Below, in pieces: positions 10,872 through 22,515 of a stretch of DNA of 64,000 nt (its first letter is position 1; every line of letters starts with the position of its first letter). Origin of the DNA: Nilaparvata lugens (Eukaryota; Arthropoda; Insecta; Hemiptera; Delphacidae); assembly GCF_014356525.2 (NCBI RefSeq), contig NC_052506.1, positions 20,735,916-20,799,915 on the forward strand, in the 5' to 3' direction. The notes beneath the pieces are model-generated. The model searched no databases. It saw only the letters and a list, made by a program, of their open reading frames with translations, and was not told the origin of the DNA. A program made the position numbers and the translations under genes.

Positions 10872-12290
10872 TCAATAAGTGTTTCAGGATAGAGACTTTT
10901 GTTTTAATATACCCTTTAGTTCCAGATTGAGGTAGTGGGGAGGAAATAACTGTTGCCATGGCAACAAATTTGGACTTCAAGATTTTTGAGAAAATTTTCT
11001 AATTTAGATTCATAATAATATGTTCAAAAATCACATGATTTTTCCCTAGCCTCCTCGCCATTATCTATTTCAACACTTCTTTGTTCTGTCATGTGATACA
11101 TTTGAGATTCGATTTATTAATTTGTGGTATTCATCATGTTGACAAATTATGAATTACCAAAAACCTTTTAAGGAATATTCATTGTGACATTAAATAGGAA
11201 GATACATTGTTGAAGCACACTAGGCTACCTTTGTGTTGATGCAGTACGAGACAGACAAATAATGAGAAATAGTTCATCAACATATTAATATTTTACGATT
11301 TGTTTATTGACACAGGTACACTTCAGCATGAAAAATAATGTAAATAAAAATACTTGACATTATTGCAAGTAAGAGAGACTATAGTATGTGCTTTGACAAA
11401 TCAATAAAATATTTCTATCATTCAAATAGTGCTTGGGTGGAAGATTCTTGCATATGTACAGGACATGCTTACAGAAATTTTCTGACACGCCAGAGGGCGG
11501 CTTCACTCCTAAACACACCAAAACTCCTAGATTTTAAGACTTTTACAATTTTCCTATTTTTCAAAAACATCGGGTTTTTTGAGAAAAGCATTCTCTATAA
11601 AATTAGACAATAATATGTTCAATTAATTGAGTGGTCGCGATAAATCTTAAGATTTCTGGTTAGCTACAGATTTTCAAAAAAGGGTGATTTTGAAAGTTAT
11701 TTAAAATCCTGCAAACTCACTATTTCTACACTATACAATATTCAACTTTGAGTATTATAAAGTAATGATGGAAAATCACAGATGTGAAAGTACAATTCAT
11801 TCTGAACAAGACTCCTTATAAATTTAAGAATTCAGTGAAGGGGGGGGGAGAATACTACCAAAAATAAGAAAACTATGTTCTACATCCAAAATACAAATTT
11901 TTCATTATAATAACTTTTCAAGGCCTTCCTAACCAATCACATCAATATTTTGGGTCAAATTGTTATACAAGGGTTATGTTCTATTAGAATCACCCGTTAG
12001 ATGCATTTAATTTTAGGATTTTCTAGGGAGGAGGCGCTTATAAGGACACCTTAAGGATCAACATTTCAAACACTCAAAACTTTTGACACAATAATCGAAT
12101 CCTCCCGTACTACAGCTAATTCTACTCAGATCGTCAAGGCGGTTCAAAATCGTAGATCATAAGTAAAATTTGGTCAAAAATCGAAAAATGAGTTACTTCT
12201 TGTCTACCATTCACAGTGTAAACATTAAAAAAGTATTTTCTATTCAATCATGGCTCATTCAATTATCATATCATTATTGAATCACAATAT
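10872..12290. other. Bestrophin intron 9, left part
   Basis: AT-rich intron sequence. It holds a poly-G run at about 11839-11848 and, at about 11980-12055, an inverted copy of the repeat segment at 2380-2470 (gaatcacccgttagatgcat). No exon was seen; the small plus-strand frame at 11386-11613 is unsupported. Confidence 0.5.
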
Positions 12291-12294
12291 TCTA

Positions 12295-12594
12295 AAGCCG
12301 TGTCCACACTGAACAAATGTTCGACAAACATGTTTGCTGAAAAAGTTTGGGTAAATTTTATTATGTTTGACAAACAATGTTTGCCCGTGGCCAGTGTGGA
12401 CGCGTCACCAAACAAAATATTTGTGAGTGGGAAGAAAAGGTATCATGTTTTACAGCTGTCAACTCTGAAAATGTTTGGAAAAACAGAAATTTTTTGTTTG
12501 ACAAAGAATGATTGTCCAAACTTTTTAAAATGTTTATCCCTGAGCTCCTTAACAAACATGTATGTCGAACATTTGTTCAGTGTGGACACGGCTT
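12295..12594. mobile_element. MITE with long terminal inverted repeats
   Basis: The left end aagccgtgtccacactgaac, followed by aaatgttcgacaaacatgt, is mirrored at the right end by tcgaacatttgttcagtgtg and gacacggctt. The element is about 300 bp and lies in bestrophin intron 9. The overlapping plus-strand frame at 12300-12644 is the MITE itself, not a gene. Confidence 0.8.
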
Positions 12595-12710
12595 ATACTT
12601 ATATTTTCAAATTAAACAAATTAAAAAAAGTTGAACGTAGATGAACAAACTATATTGCACTAGAAACGAATCAACATTATTGCTTGAGCAAGCATGCAGT
12701 GCCGATTTAC

Positions 12711-12948
12711 CGTCAACGGCGACCCCAGGCCCAGCGCTGCCGTCCCTTGAGAAGAGCCGCTTGAGCACCGAGGTGACCGAGCCGACGCGATGCAGGCTGT
12801 TAGGGATGCTGCCTATGTTGGTGTTGATGCTGTTGGACGAGCCAGCCGACATGGTCCGCTCGCGGCTGCGACTGTACATGCTCACGCGACTTGTGCTCCG
12901 CTTTGGCCCCGCCGAGAAGTGGATGCCACTCTGGTTGTCATCGCAGGC
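12711..12948 (-). CDS. Best1: Bestrophin exon 9
   Basis: This exon encodes residues 401-480, starting ACDDNQSGIHFSAGPKR and including RVSMYSRSRERTMSAGSSNS and SVTSVLKRLFSRDG. It is a basic, serine-rich cytoplasmic segment with several RxxS-type sites that kinases could use (inference). The acceptor is atgttgcag at 12950-12949 and the donor GTAAAT starts at 12710. It starts in phase 0 and leaves one base. This donor is weaker than the others. Confidence 0.88.
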
Positions 12949-13017
12949 CTGCAACATACAATCAAAGCCTGTGCCACCGTTCCGTGTAACATGTGACTCA
13001 CTGTGACTCACCAACAT

Positions 13018-14104
13018 TATGCGCTTGGTGGAATCGCAAACTGTTTGTTTCCCATGAAATAGAATAATATAGAAGGTGAATGAATGTATTTATTTCGGTG
13101 AATTTTATATGGCAGATGAATAGTTCTAATTTGAGATCGGTCTCACAAGATGACAAGTTATCTATGGTGAACTGGAAAATTTCAATATTATAAATATTAT
13201 TTTAATAAATGTAATTGAATTTGTTCAATTTGTTTAAAATCAACAGAATCTTAATTTGGATATTTTAATTTGTTTTCTCAAAAATAATAACGAAAATAAG
13301 ATTAGGAAGCTAGAAGCATATTTTAATTATTCACGTAAAGGATTAAGTTCAAAGTGTAGAATTCTATAGGGAGGAGAGGAACAAATTTTATATTATATGA
13401 AGTTGGTATAATGATCTCAAATAGAATGCTGAGTTAGAAGGAAAAGTCGAGAATCAAGGCTACAAACTTCAAAATTTGAAACAAAAGTGAAGGAATACTT
13501 TCTAAAAAATGTTTACAGTGCAAGGTGGTCTAAATTGGGGGAATCAACGCAAAAATACAATATTCTCAACGTAGCGAACAAAGATTTTAACCGATTATGT
13601 TATTTCAAAAAGGAAAACTTCTCTCAAAATGAGAAAATTGTTTTCTGTACTGGAGTGTTGATTATACAATACATAGATTCAGTTTTGTCAGTTCACAAAA
13701 AAAATGAATAAAGCTTTACTGAAAAATAAGGGTTCCTGTTAAAAAATACAGGCAAAATCAATGATTTGATTTGAAACTAGTTTCAAAAATAAGACCGGAC
13801 ACTTTGATAAAAACAAGTTTATACTCTCAAGTTTGCATAAAATCTCAAGTTTTTGTGATAGTTGATGATTGAGCCCAAACGCATTCTCAACTACAAAAAT
13901 ATGCTATCTTGCTATCTTTATGGCTTGTTCTTCACCATCTTTTCTCCTCTTCTAATTTCCCGTTTCTCCTCTTCCTACAGATACAACTGAACCTCAGATC
14001 CCTCAACATCCTGAATCATCATCATCATCTTTTGGACCACGGTTGCTCATGCCATCTGGTGGAAAGATGATGAAAAATCATCAACAAAATGGCTCCGCAC
14101 TGAC
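13018..14104. other. Bestrophin intron 8, left part, no feature seen
   Basis: AT-rich intron sequence. The plus-strand frame at 13487-13711 has no recognisable motif. No repeat boundary was found. Confidence 0.4.
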
Positions 14105-14350
14105 AAAAAATGGATTGATCCGTGGTCTAGTAGATTGAGTACTTGCGTAGCAGCATAGAGATCCCGGGTTCAAACCATCTCATTACCAAACGTTTTTTAA
14201 CCAGATCACTCCCGTGTTATCGGATGAGCACGTTAAACTGTCGGTCCCGGCTGAAGTATGACAGTCGTAAGGCCCATTGACGGCTCAAATTCAGGCGATG
14301 ACACCTTCCCGCAAGGGACTCCCCAACAACAAAAGTCATACGAATTTACT
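14105..14350 (+). mobile_element. tRNA-derived SINE, family B, copy 1
   Basis: The copy begins with a tRNA-like head (gatccgtggtctagtagatt as A-box region, gatcccgggttcaaaccat as B-box region). It continues with the core gagcacgttaaactgtcggt / cccggctg and the tail cccgcaagggactccccaac. An inverted copy lies at about 19750-20010. It sits in bestrophin intron 8, antisense to the gene. The head resembles a tRNA only in its promoter boxes, so it is not a tRNA gene. Confidence 0.75.
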
Positions 14351-14836
14351 ATTTTCAACTACAAAAATACTATAGACCTTTTATACATACCACAGACAAG
14401 TTCAAAATTTATGTAGGAAGAAATAATTATTAATTAACGATCACTAGAAATTGTAACTACATAGTTTATAGCTGTAACTTATATGTGTGAGACATATATG
14501 TAATTTATGATTTGTGATTTACATGTGAATTCTTGTGTTTTGACATGGCGTTATGTACATCATGCCTTCTGGCTTGATAAAATTGATTGATTGAAGTCAT
14601 CCAAAAAACTATTTTTTTTTTTTTACCTTATGTCGAACTAAGTGTTTACACGAACTAGTGTGAACATGTGTACTGCACAACAATGTGTATTGCAAGCTGT
14701 CAGTGCTAAAACAACTTGCTGTACAACAATCCTATTGCAACCAGTCAGTAGTGTAACAACTTATTGTACAACAATTTGTAGGTCGGTATACTGTGAACAA
14801 GCAGGAAGCAAGCGCATCGGGTTGATGTCAACTTAC

Positions 14837-15061
14837 GGCCATCATGTTGATGTCGTCTATCTTGAGCGAGGATGGCGCCACGTATTCGGCCTCAGCGTTG
14901 CTGACGGCAATGTTGGCCGTGGACGGCTGCGGGTGTTTCTCGCGGAACGGCTCGGCCGCAACCGTGTACGGCAGCTCAGTTGGCAACACCTCGTCCCAGT
15001 ACTGGTCGCGGATCAGCTCTGGGTGCTCGTGGTGCATTTCGTCCACTATCAGGTACGACAC
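14837..15061 (-). CDS. Best1: Bestrophin exon 8
   Basis: This exon encodes residues 326-400. It opens VSYLIVDEMHHEHPELIRDQ, then YWDEVLPTELPYTVAAEPFR. It completes the conserved membrane-proximal domain (human counterpart VSLLAVDEMHQDLP ... YWNKPEP) and begins the variable tail. The acceptor is gcgacag at 15063-15062 and the donor GTAAGT starts at 14836. It is 225 bp, phase 0 at both ends. Confidence 0.93.
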
Positions 15062-15204
15062 CTGTCGCCCAAAACGAAAGCATTGCGTGAGTTCATCTAT
15101 CACAGACGATTTTGTTCAGGAATGGGTTTTATCAATTTTGAACTTGGATGAAAAATAAGGAGGGGGAAGTGAAAGTGAACATTTCTAGTGATAGACTTTC
15201 ACCA

Positions 15205-15868
15205 AAAATTATCTATATTTATATAAAAACGAAATGGCACTCACTGACTGACTGACTCACTCACTCGCAGAACGAAGAATCTACCGGACCAAAAACGTTC
15301 AAATTTGGTAGGTATGTTCAGTTGACCCTTTAGAGGCGCACTAAGTTTGGAAAAATTACCAAAGATACGCCCAAAATGTGCGTTTTTCCAGCGTTTTTTT
15401 TCTTTTTCTTAGATTTATCGAGAACAAATGAACAGAAATTGTTCAAATTTAGTACACAAGCTCAGCTAGGGTGTAATAATGTTGTGTTAGAAGGAATTTG
15501 AAATAACGCCAAAAATACGCACAAAATAAGCGGTTTTTTGCGTTTTCTCAGTTCTTTCATCAAGTAATAAACAGAAAATGTTAAAATTTGGTACAAAGGT
15601 TTAGCTAGGGTCTAAACATTTTGTGATGTTACTTTAATATTTTATCAAAGATACGCCAAAAATCAGCGTTTTTACAAAGTTTTTCTCAGCTTTTCTGCGT
15701 TTTCTCAGTACTTTGACTTTCTGATGGAATGAAGCATGCTCAAATGAAAAATGCAGGTGAGGGAAGCGAGCCCGCTGATCTCATTTTTTGACGATCCAGT
15801 CGGGGGTCCAGGAGGCGGAGCTCCCTGGCTAGACAGATACGGCGAGCGAAGCGAGCCTGACGGCTAGT
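15205..15868. mobile_element. Non-autonomous element with internal repeats, possibly Helitron-related
   Basis: The left end reads ctatatttatataaaaacga followed by short ctgactgactgactcactca repeats; the right end reads gcgagcgaagcgagcctgac. Inside are three diverged units, each with a caaatttagtacacaagctc-type block followed by aaaaatacgc and gcgttttctcag. There is no coding frame. Such ends are typical of small Helentron-like elements in insects, but the class assignment is inference. It lies in bestrophin intron 7. Confidence 0.55.
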
Positions 15869-15921
15869 AACCTATATAGGAAGTAGCATTGGGTATATTA
15901 CGGCAAGGCAGAACATGATTT

Positions 15922-16080
15922 GGGCCAGGTTGTACTAAAGCATGTTCAATTTTTAACAAGATTAAATGTCAAGAGAGCCAATTTGGAGAAGGCTTTTATG
16001 GAAAGAAGTCTTATTTGATTGGTTCTCGTGACATTTAATCACGATTTAAATTTGACAGGTTTTTGTGCAACCGGGATTAA
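15922..16080. mobile_element. MITE, GGTTGCAC-type ends, copy 1
   Basis: The left end (gggccaggttgtactaaagc, with attaaatgtcaagagagcc inside) and the right end (ttctcgtgacatttaatcac ... gtttttgtgcaaccggga) are imperfect inverted repeats. The terminal motif (gg..ccggttgcac-aaa) also bounds the element at 57295-57437, so the two are probably related. Confidence 0.5.
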
Positions 16081-16158
16081 GAATTATTTTATAATCATAA
16101 TTATTCAAGCAGTAAAAATAATTTATCAATATTATAATGTTCAACATAATAATTATTA

Positions 16159-16308
<150 letters not shown>

Positions 16309-16489
16309 TTAATGAACTTGGAATCGAATTATGATTCATGATAATAATTATGAGACTTAATGCAACAATAACAATAGTTTTAAGTTTTTGGGCTTAATTT
16401 TTGATCACAGGTTGACCTGGGATCCCCACATAAATTTCGTTTCTGCTAGGTTATCGTTAGGTTAGGGTAGGTCTACGGTTAGGGTTATC

Positions 16490-17145
16490 TATCTGTTAAG
16501 GCAGTTGAAGAATCTTGTACCGGAAAAATACCTCAGAAACACATATTTTGATTTTTTCCAAAGCATAATTTCATACGGAATTTTAGTATATGGAAACAGC
16601 TGCCACATCAATAAGGTCTTGCTTTTGCAGAAAAAAGCTATTAGAATATTGACAGGTGCAGGGTATCTAGATCACTGTCGACCTCTTTTCAAAAAACAAA
16701 AATATTGACTGTCATAAATCTCTATATATTTCAAGTAATCATGCACACTAGAAAGAATCTCCATAGCTTGAATAAAAGATCCAATATTCATGCTTATAAC
16801 ACCAGGAAAAAAGACCTCATTGATATTCCATATCAACGTCTTGTCATAAGCATGAAACACTATGACAGCATAGGCTTGAGAATGTACAATAAGTTGCCAT
16901 TGGGTATTAAATGTTGTGAAAATATTGTTATTTTTAAAAAAATACTTTTTGAGTGGCTGGTTTTAAGACCTTTCTATTGTTTGACAGAGTTTTTCGATTC
17001 TACTTGATGTAATTTATTCGACTTTGTGACTAAACTATTGCATCGACTCTATTATTTTGTAATTGTATAACTATGACTTTGTCAATTACCTATATTGGTC
17101 TACGACAATAAAATCTATTTATTTATTTATTATTTATTATTATAA
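16490..17145 (+). mobile_element. 5'-truncated jockey/CR1-like retrotransposon 3' end
   Basis: The plus-strand frame ending at 16708 has the thumb-like region (SIISYGILVYGNS, then LLQKKAIRILTGAG). The next frame, to 17007, continues with NLYIFQVIM, AYNTRKKDLI and SIGLRMYNKLPLGIK. One base is missing near 16699, causing a frameshift. A 3' tail follows with aataaaatc and (tatt)-type repeats up to about 17145, as expected for a LINE 3' end. It lies in bestrophin intron 6, antisense to the gene. Confidence 0.8.
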
Positions 17146-17734
17146 AGAAATAATGGAAAAGTAGTTTTCAGTTCAATTACAAATTTCAATTAAAGATTTA
17201 CAGTCGCTACAATGATGTATTTATTTACTTGAAGTTCAAGATTGGATTAATAAAATATGTTCCCTTGACAAGTTGTAGAGGGAATAATTATTATTTTTCT
17301 AAAAGATGAACTCATATGCTAAATTCCCAACTTTTTACTTTTTATTCGGTCGGTATCGATAGTTCATATTGAATACATAGTATTCTGGATTCATTTGTTC
17401 AAACCACATGTCGAGGCTCTCCATGAACAGTCCCACACATTGTGAGCTTAGCTTGCCAAGCTCATATAGGCCTACGAACGAAAATGCATTCTGTCAGGAA
17501 AAACCAACGGTATTGGTATTATGTATGTAAAATGTGAGGAACTAAAATGAGTGATGATTAATTCCACCTATTACAGGAAACTGAAACTATTAATCAAAAA
17601 TGAATATTCATAGCAATAGCTATGATAAAGCGTTACATCAGGTGAATATCATGTTAACATTCCCTGGTACAAAAGATAATCCCATCTTGAATATCATGGT
17701 TAATTTAAACGCATAATCATAAACGGAAAATTAC

Positions 17735-17875
17735 CTGAAGAGTTGTGAACACTGGAAAGTACAAGTCGATTGGATTCCGATGATTCCTCAAGTTGCTAGT
17801 AGGGTCTGTGATATCCAGCCACTGTCTGCCCATTACACTAGTGATGAAAAACGAATAAGTCGCAAGGGTGACCAC
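17735..17875 (-). CDS. Best1: Bestrophin exon 6
   Basis: This exon encodes residues 243-289: VVTLATYSFFITSVMGRQWL, then DLYFPVFTTLQ. It covers most of the transmembrane helix after PLVYTQ and the conserved GRQ motif. The acceptor is ttctag at 17877-17876 and the donor GTAATT starts at 17734. It is 141 bp, phase 0 at both ends. Confidence 0.94.
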
Positions 17876-17939
17876 CTAGAAGAAAAAGATTCAAGATAAT
17901 TCAATTTCTGGCGATTTCCCCCCCCCCCAAAAAAATGGA

Positions 17940-18145
17940 AGATTTCATGCTAGTGGAGTCATGACAATGATCCACTAGCACAATGTGCCGGGGTTTACAG
18001 AATCCGTGTTTCGGATGGACACGTTAAGCCGTCGGTCCCGGCTGCCTAAAAAGCAGTCGTTAGGTCATGTCAGAGGCCCTGAAATTGATCAGTTGCGACC
18101 TGAAAACTCTGACACCAGACCTGAGCCAGCCAGGTCACTCGATAT
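17940..18145 (+). mobile_element. SINE, family C
   Basis: It contains the core gacacgttaagccgtcggtc / ccggctgcctaaaaagcagtc and the tail gacaccagacctgagccagc followed by ATT repeats. The core matches that of the family B SINE at about 14225-14250, although heads and tails differ. A tail fragment is at 6975-7040. It lies in bestrophin intron 5. The plus-strand frame over it at 17985-18203 is not a gene. Confidence 0.7.
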
Positions 18146-18194
18146 TATTATTACAGAATCAATTTTGAAACTTTTCTTATGTAGCCTTTCTATA

Positions 18195-18815
18195 ATCAAA
18201 TGACTTTCCGAAGTGTATTTTTTCTAAATTAAAGTGGATACATTTTCTTCATTTTTCCTCCATGTATTATCCAAAGTCGATCTTTATTTCCTGGTTTATA
18301 ATACTAGAGTATTATTTTTTCACACAAGGAATCTTGTTAGATGTTATGTTTGAACTAGCTCTATTACCTTTATTAATATCATAATCTAGGAATACTCCAG
18401 TTACTTATTTTCTACATGAAAATTTATGTGATGTGAATTTGACACTACTTTGAACATTTTATTGAACTAAATTTGGAAGAAGTTTTGGGCTAGCGCCATT
18501 TCTTCAATCGAATGGCTTTCTGAAGTTTGTTTTTTCTAAATTAGAGTGGATACATTTTTTTCATTTTTCCTCCATCTATTATCCAAAGTCGATCTTTATT
18601 TCCTGGTTTATAATACTAGAGTATTATCTTTTCGCACAAGGAATCTTGATAAATGATAAGTTTGAGCTAGCTCTATGACCTTTATGAAGATCATAATCTA
18701 GGAATACTCCAGTTATTTATTTTTTACATGAAAATTTATGTGATGTGAACTTGACACTACTTTGAACATTTCATTGAACTATTAAGAACAGTTTTGGGCT
18801 AGTGCCTGATTTTTC
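18195..18815. repeat. Tandem duplication, two units of about 310 bp
   Basis: The unit starting near 18198 (atgactttccgaagtgtatt, then ttattatccaaagtcgatct-type sequence) repeats from about 18508 with few changes, through to gttttgggctag at about 18484 and 18790. It lies in bestrophin intron 5 and is non-coding. Confidence 0.85.
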
Positions 18816-19121
18816 ATTCCGACATTGTAATTTTTATCCGATGAATAACTAAATTATTAGTTACTAAAAATATTATAAACTAATAGTGGAGTAGAATGTT
18901 GTTTGCATCACGAGACGAAAGCACTTTTCCTTCCTTCGAGGTCAACAAAAATTGCACAGGATTTTTCACTTTAATAACGATATAGGATTAATTATCTAGG
19001 TCGTAAGAAACAATTAGTTTGCTCGCAGGACATTAGAGTTTCATGACATCATTCATCTTTGAAAAATTGCACTTGAATCTTTAGAAGCACAAAATAGCTG
19101 GATTCAGGACTAGAAGATTAC

Positions 19122-19363
19122 CTGTGTGTAGACTAAGGGCACACTGATAGAGTCATAGTTGAGAAGCAGTCCACACTGCCCTCGAAATTTGTTCAATTCG
19201 TCGATGATGGTCTTGACCGCAAAGTCATCTCGTATCCTCCCCTCCTTCCTGGCTCTGGTCACAATGCTCGCCGCCCACACAATGGGCAGCCAGTGCTTCG
19301 AGTGTCTCGGAAATTTCTCGTTCAAATCTACAACTATCACTTTCTCGTTTTCAAGAAGTAGAC
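19122..19363 (-). CDS. Best1: Bestrophin exon 5
   Basis: This exon encodes residues 162-242. It includes LLLENEKVIVVDLNEKFP, WLPIVWAASIVTRARKEGRI, then RDDFAVKTIIDELNKFRGQC and ISVPLVYTQ. F209 sits where human BEST1 has the cytosolic aperture residue I205, by eye alignment. The acceptor is tttcag at 19365-19364 and the donor GTAATC starts at 19121. It is 242 bp: two bases finish the Gly codon from exon 4, and it ends in phase 0. Confidence 0.94.
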
Positions 19364-19675
19364 CTGAAACAAATCAAATCAGAAACGTTGTTACTGGAAG
19401 CATTAAACAATGTCATAACAACGTCGAAATTGGCAGGACGAGTATTACGACAATATATGAATAATTCTATTATTATTATTATGCTTGTTTCTGTCCATAA
19501 TGTGAACCACATTGGATGGTCACAGATAGAAAAGTCATTAAAAATGAAAGAAAAAGCATGCACTCAAGGCAAGAGCAGGCATCTAGTAAAATACCGCTCC
19601 AAAGCAGCACTCTCACAACTGAAAAACTCATTCAGCGCAATCATTCATCTATTTTTTCATTGGAGCTATTCTTTA

Positions 19676-20102
19676 ATAGAAATAAAAATAAAAATCTTAG
19701 TACCCTTTTTTAAAATGGTATGCTCACAACATGTTTCGGCTATAAGTAAAGTAGATTCGTATGGCTTTTGTTGGTGGGTAGTCCCTTGCGGGAAAGTCCC
19801 ACCTCGCCTGAATATATAACTTTAAGCCGTCAATGGGTCTTACGACTGTCATACTTCAGCCGGGACCGACAGTTCAACGTGCCCATCCGATAACACGGAA
19901 GTGATCTAGTAAAAAAAAACGTTTGGTAATGATAGGGTTTGAACCCGGGATCTCTATGCTGCTACGCAAGTTTTTTATCCACAAAACCACGGATCACTCC
20001 GTCTCGGCTATGATGCCATTATCAAGTCTTGATATCAAGACAAAACATGCTGTGAGCATACAATTTAAAAAAAGGTACTAAGATTTTTATTTTTATTTCT
20101 AT
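19676..20102. mobile_element. Foldback element with a SINE inserted inside
   Basis: The arms at about 19676-19760 (aaaatcttagtacccttttt, then gctcacaacatg) and about 20005-20102 (catgctgtgagcata, then aaaaaggtactaagattttt) are inverted copies. Between them lies an inverted family B SINE (about 19755-20000: cgtatggcttttgttggtgg, gggtttgaacccgggatct). The MITE at 41635-41808 shares the terminal agtacccttttttga-type motif. It lies in bestrophin intron 4. Confidence 0.75.
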
Positions 20103-20419
20103 GAATAATAGATATATCTGAACAATGGCAGAACAATAGTATTACGACAATATCAATTATTATTACCACATTATGAGATTTAGTTATTCATAATATCTAT
20201 TTTTAATTGAAGATTTGTTTCTTTTTTGAAGTGTGAATTGTTATTTTAATAAGTGATAGTAGCTTAACCTACATTTTGATTTGGACTGAAGTATAAATTT
20301 GAGGAGGGACAGTCTTGGGTATAAGCCTGTTGTGCCTTCTCATATAAGTGTAATAATTGTACATGACTGAATAAAAATATTAATAAATGAATGAATTCAG
20401 GGCTACTTTCTTGTATCTA

Positions 20420-20620
20420 TAAAATACAATTATAGTACCCTTCAAAATTAATAAAACAAGAATACAAATTGTAACTACTAGTTTCGGTGATCTCACCATC
20501 GTAAAACCATTGGAAATTTATTTTTATAACCTGACGATGGTGTGATCACCGAAACTAGTAGTTACAATTTGTATTCTTGTTTTATTAATTTTGAAGGGTA
20601 CTATAATTATATTTTATAAA
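20420..20620. mobile_element. Palindromic MITE
   Basis: The left arm (attatagtacccttcaaaat, then aatacaaattgtaactacta and gtttcggtgatc) is an almost exact reverse complement of the right arm (gatcaccgaaactagtagtt ... attttgaagggtactataat). The arms are about 80 bp. It is non-coding, in bestrophin intron 4. Confidence 0.85.
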
Positions 20621-20968
20621 TTAATAAATGAATATCAGTAGTCAAAATACAAGCTAAATTGGACACAAATCAAAGTAGAAACCGGTACTAAAGTTTCACA
20701 CTGGGAACACACAAATATAACATAAACTAGACTCACACATAAGACAAAACTGTTACTGAAAATAAAATCTTTGCAAAAATGACTAATAGGAAAGAGTTGA
20801 ACGAATTCAACTTATAATGAATGCTATGGAATTGAATACATGCCATGAAATTGTTATGAAATGTATCAAATTCCTCATTGAACCTTGTCGAATGCTGCTG
20901 AGAAGCGAAAGAATGCTATAGTTTCAATATCAAGAAGGGAAACAGGAAAGAGAAGCTAGATTACCAAC

Positions 20969-21098
20969 CTGCGTCAACGAAATGGTCTAACGTAGGGAAC
21001 CTCTTCTTCACTCTGGGACTGATCATGGAAAACACCATTGTTAAACACAGACAAACGTACCGCATTATTGTTCGTCTCATAAGGCGCCCTCGTTCATC
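20969..21098 (-). CDS. Best1: Bestrophin exon 4
   Basis: This exon encodes residues 119-162: DERGRLMRRTIMRYVCLCLT, then ISPRVKKRFPTLDHFVDA. It matches DEQGRLLRRTLIRY and YKRFPSAQHLVQAG of vertebrate BEST1. The acceptor is ttttag at 21100-21099 and the donor GTTGGT starts at 20968. It is 130 bp, starts in phase 0 and leaves one base. The donor is non-consensus after GT, but the protein join supports it. Confidence 0.92.
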
Positions 21099-21109
21099 CT
21101 AAAAATCAA

Positions 21110-22340
21110 AATTAGTATCTTAAAATGCCAATAAAAGCGTAAAAAGTATGTTTTAAAATATCATGCACTGACTTATTTATTCGTGTCAGAATTTTAATGC
21201 TTCTGATTCTCTGGAATGAAGAGATCTGAAATCTCTCAATGAAAATTATTACTACCGTATTTCAAAAAACTTTAAAGTGAAAAAACACTCACATTCTTCG
21301 CTGTGGCGACGTCCGTTTCGTGCTGGTATTGCACATTTTCAAGCCAAACAGAAACTGAAGTATTTAAGGTTATGAGGGTGAGATTTGGTCAGAGTGAAGG
21401 TGGAGGGGAGTTTTGGCGGTTAATAGAGGAGGATTCAAATGAGTTTGTCAAACAGGGTGTGGGAGGAAAACGAATAAAAATTAATTCACATTAAAAAGTT
21501 TTATTAGATCTGTGAGTTGATGTGTCAATAGACATAAACAGAGTTGAATTCTTTTCACTTTCCATAACTTTCAAATCAGTCTCTGTTAATGATTAAAAAA
21601 AATATCGAACACTCCTTGTTGATCATCAACATTATGTTGGATTGAGTTGAAGTATTGAAAACATGCTTCTTACTGATAATATTTCAAAATATCATAATTT
21701 AGGTTCTTGGTTGGATAAAACTCTTATCCATAGTGTCATAGTAGCTCATGGAGTTCCAAAGGATTTATGGAAAAATTCTCTTATCAAATAATACTATTCG
21801 CTAATTTTGGAATAACTTACTCATGAGGTTCGTGAACTTTAGAAAGCGGCTTCAAACTTTTGGTTTGTTTTTCCAAAATATATCGAGCATTGGTATCATT
21901 GATATCAAGGCAGCTTCTATTGACTGGATATTGTAATGCTTTAAACTCTTACCAATGAGTTTCAAAACACCTTCAGTGATAACAATAACAAATTACCAAA
22001 GAATATACAAAGTTCTGTGTCTGGTGTCAGTTGATGTGAGTGAGGCTCTAATCAACATTTTCTAATGCTCAATTCTTCATTTGTGATAAAGAATCAATAA
22101 AGAATAGAAAATAAAAAATATTTCCACCATTTAGAAAAGCTTAGAGACTTAAAAATGTTTGACATATTTTTTGTAAGTCCTTGAAACCAATTCAAATCTT
22201 TATTGACTTCCTGAATTGTTCAAAGTATTGTAAGACATTTTAAACAGCTCAATTGTTGAGAATTAAAAATTTCTTCAACATTGTGAATAGACTACAATTT
22301 ACAAATATTCATCAAAGAAATAAGTAGATGAAATGTCAAA
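21110..22340. other. Bestrophin intron 3, no feature seen
   Basis: AT-rich intron. A block with ggtgtcagttgatgtgagtg at about 22022-22041 recurs, diverged, at about 24147-24166, so part of it is an interspersed repeat. No exon was seen; the open frame at 21303-21494 is unsupported. Confidence 0.45.
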
Positions 22341-22343
22341 TAC

Positions 22344-22515
22344 CTGTCCGTGGATGTGAGAGCTGACAAAAACGGCGACAGGGTCGGGCCAAGGTATTGT
22401 CGTATACTGATCCCACCATCTTGTCATGATTATTGAAATGTAGAAACCCAGCACGAAGGACAATGGGATGAGGTTACTGTACGTTTCACAATACTCCGAC
22501 ACACTCTCAAATATC
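22344..22515 (-). CDS. Best1: Bestrophin exon 3, channel neck
   Basis: This exon encodes residues 61-118: FESVSEYCETYSNLIPLSFV, then LGFYISIIMTRWWDQYTTIP and WPDPVAVFVSSHIHGQ. It carries the pore-lining neck (I77, F81, F85 matching human I76, F80, F84) and the TRWW signature. The acceptor is attccag at 22517-22516 and the donor GTATTT starts at 22343. It is 172 bp: one base completes the Lys codon from exon 2, and it ends in phase 0. Confidence 0.95.

Noticed and set aside
10524..10892. Plus-strand frames over bestrophin exon 10
   Set aside because: Shadow frames of a GC-rich coding exon on the other strand.
12300..12644. 114-aa plus-strand frame
   Set aside because: It is the MITE at 12295-12594 read through; both ends are inverted repeats.
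16435..16495. Interstitial telomeric repeat (gttaggttagggtaggt)
   Set aside because: Only a few degenerate TTAGG-like units; too short to be a telomeric array.
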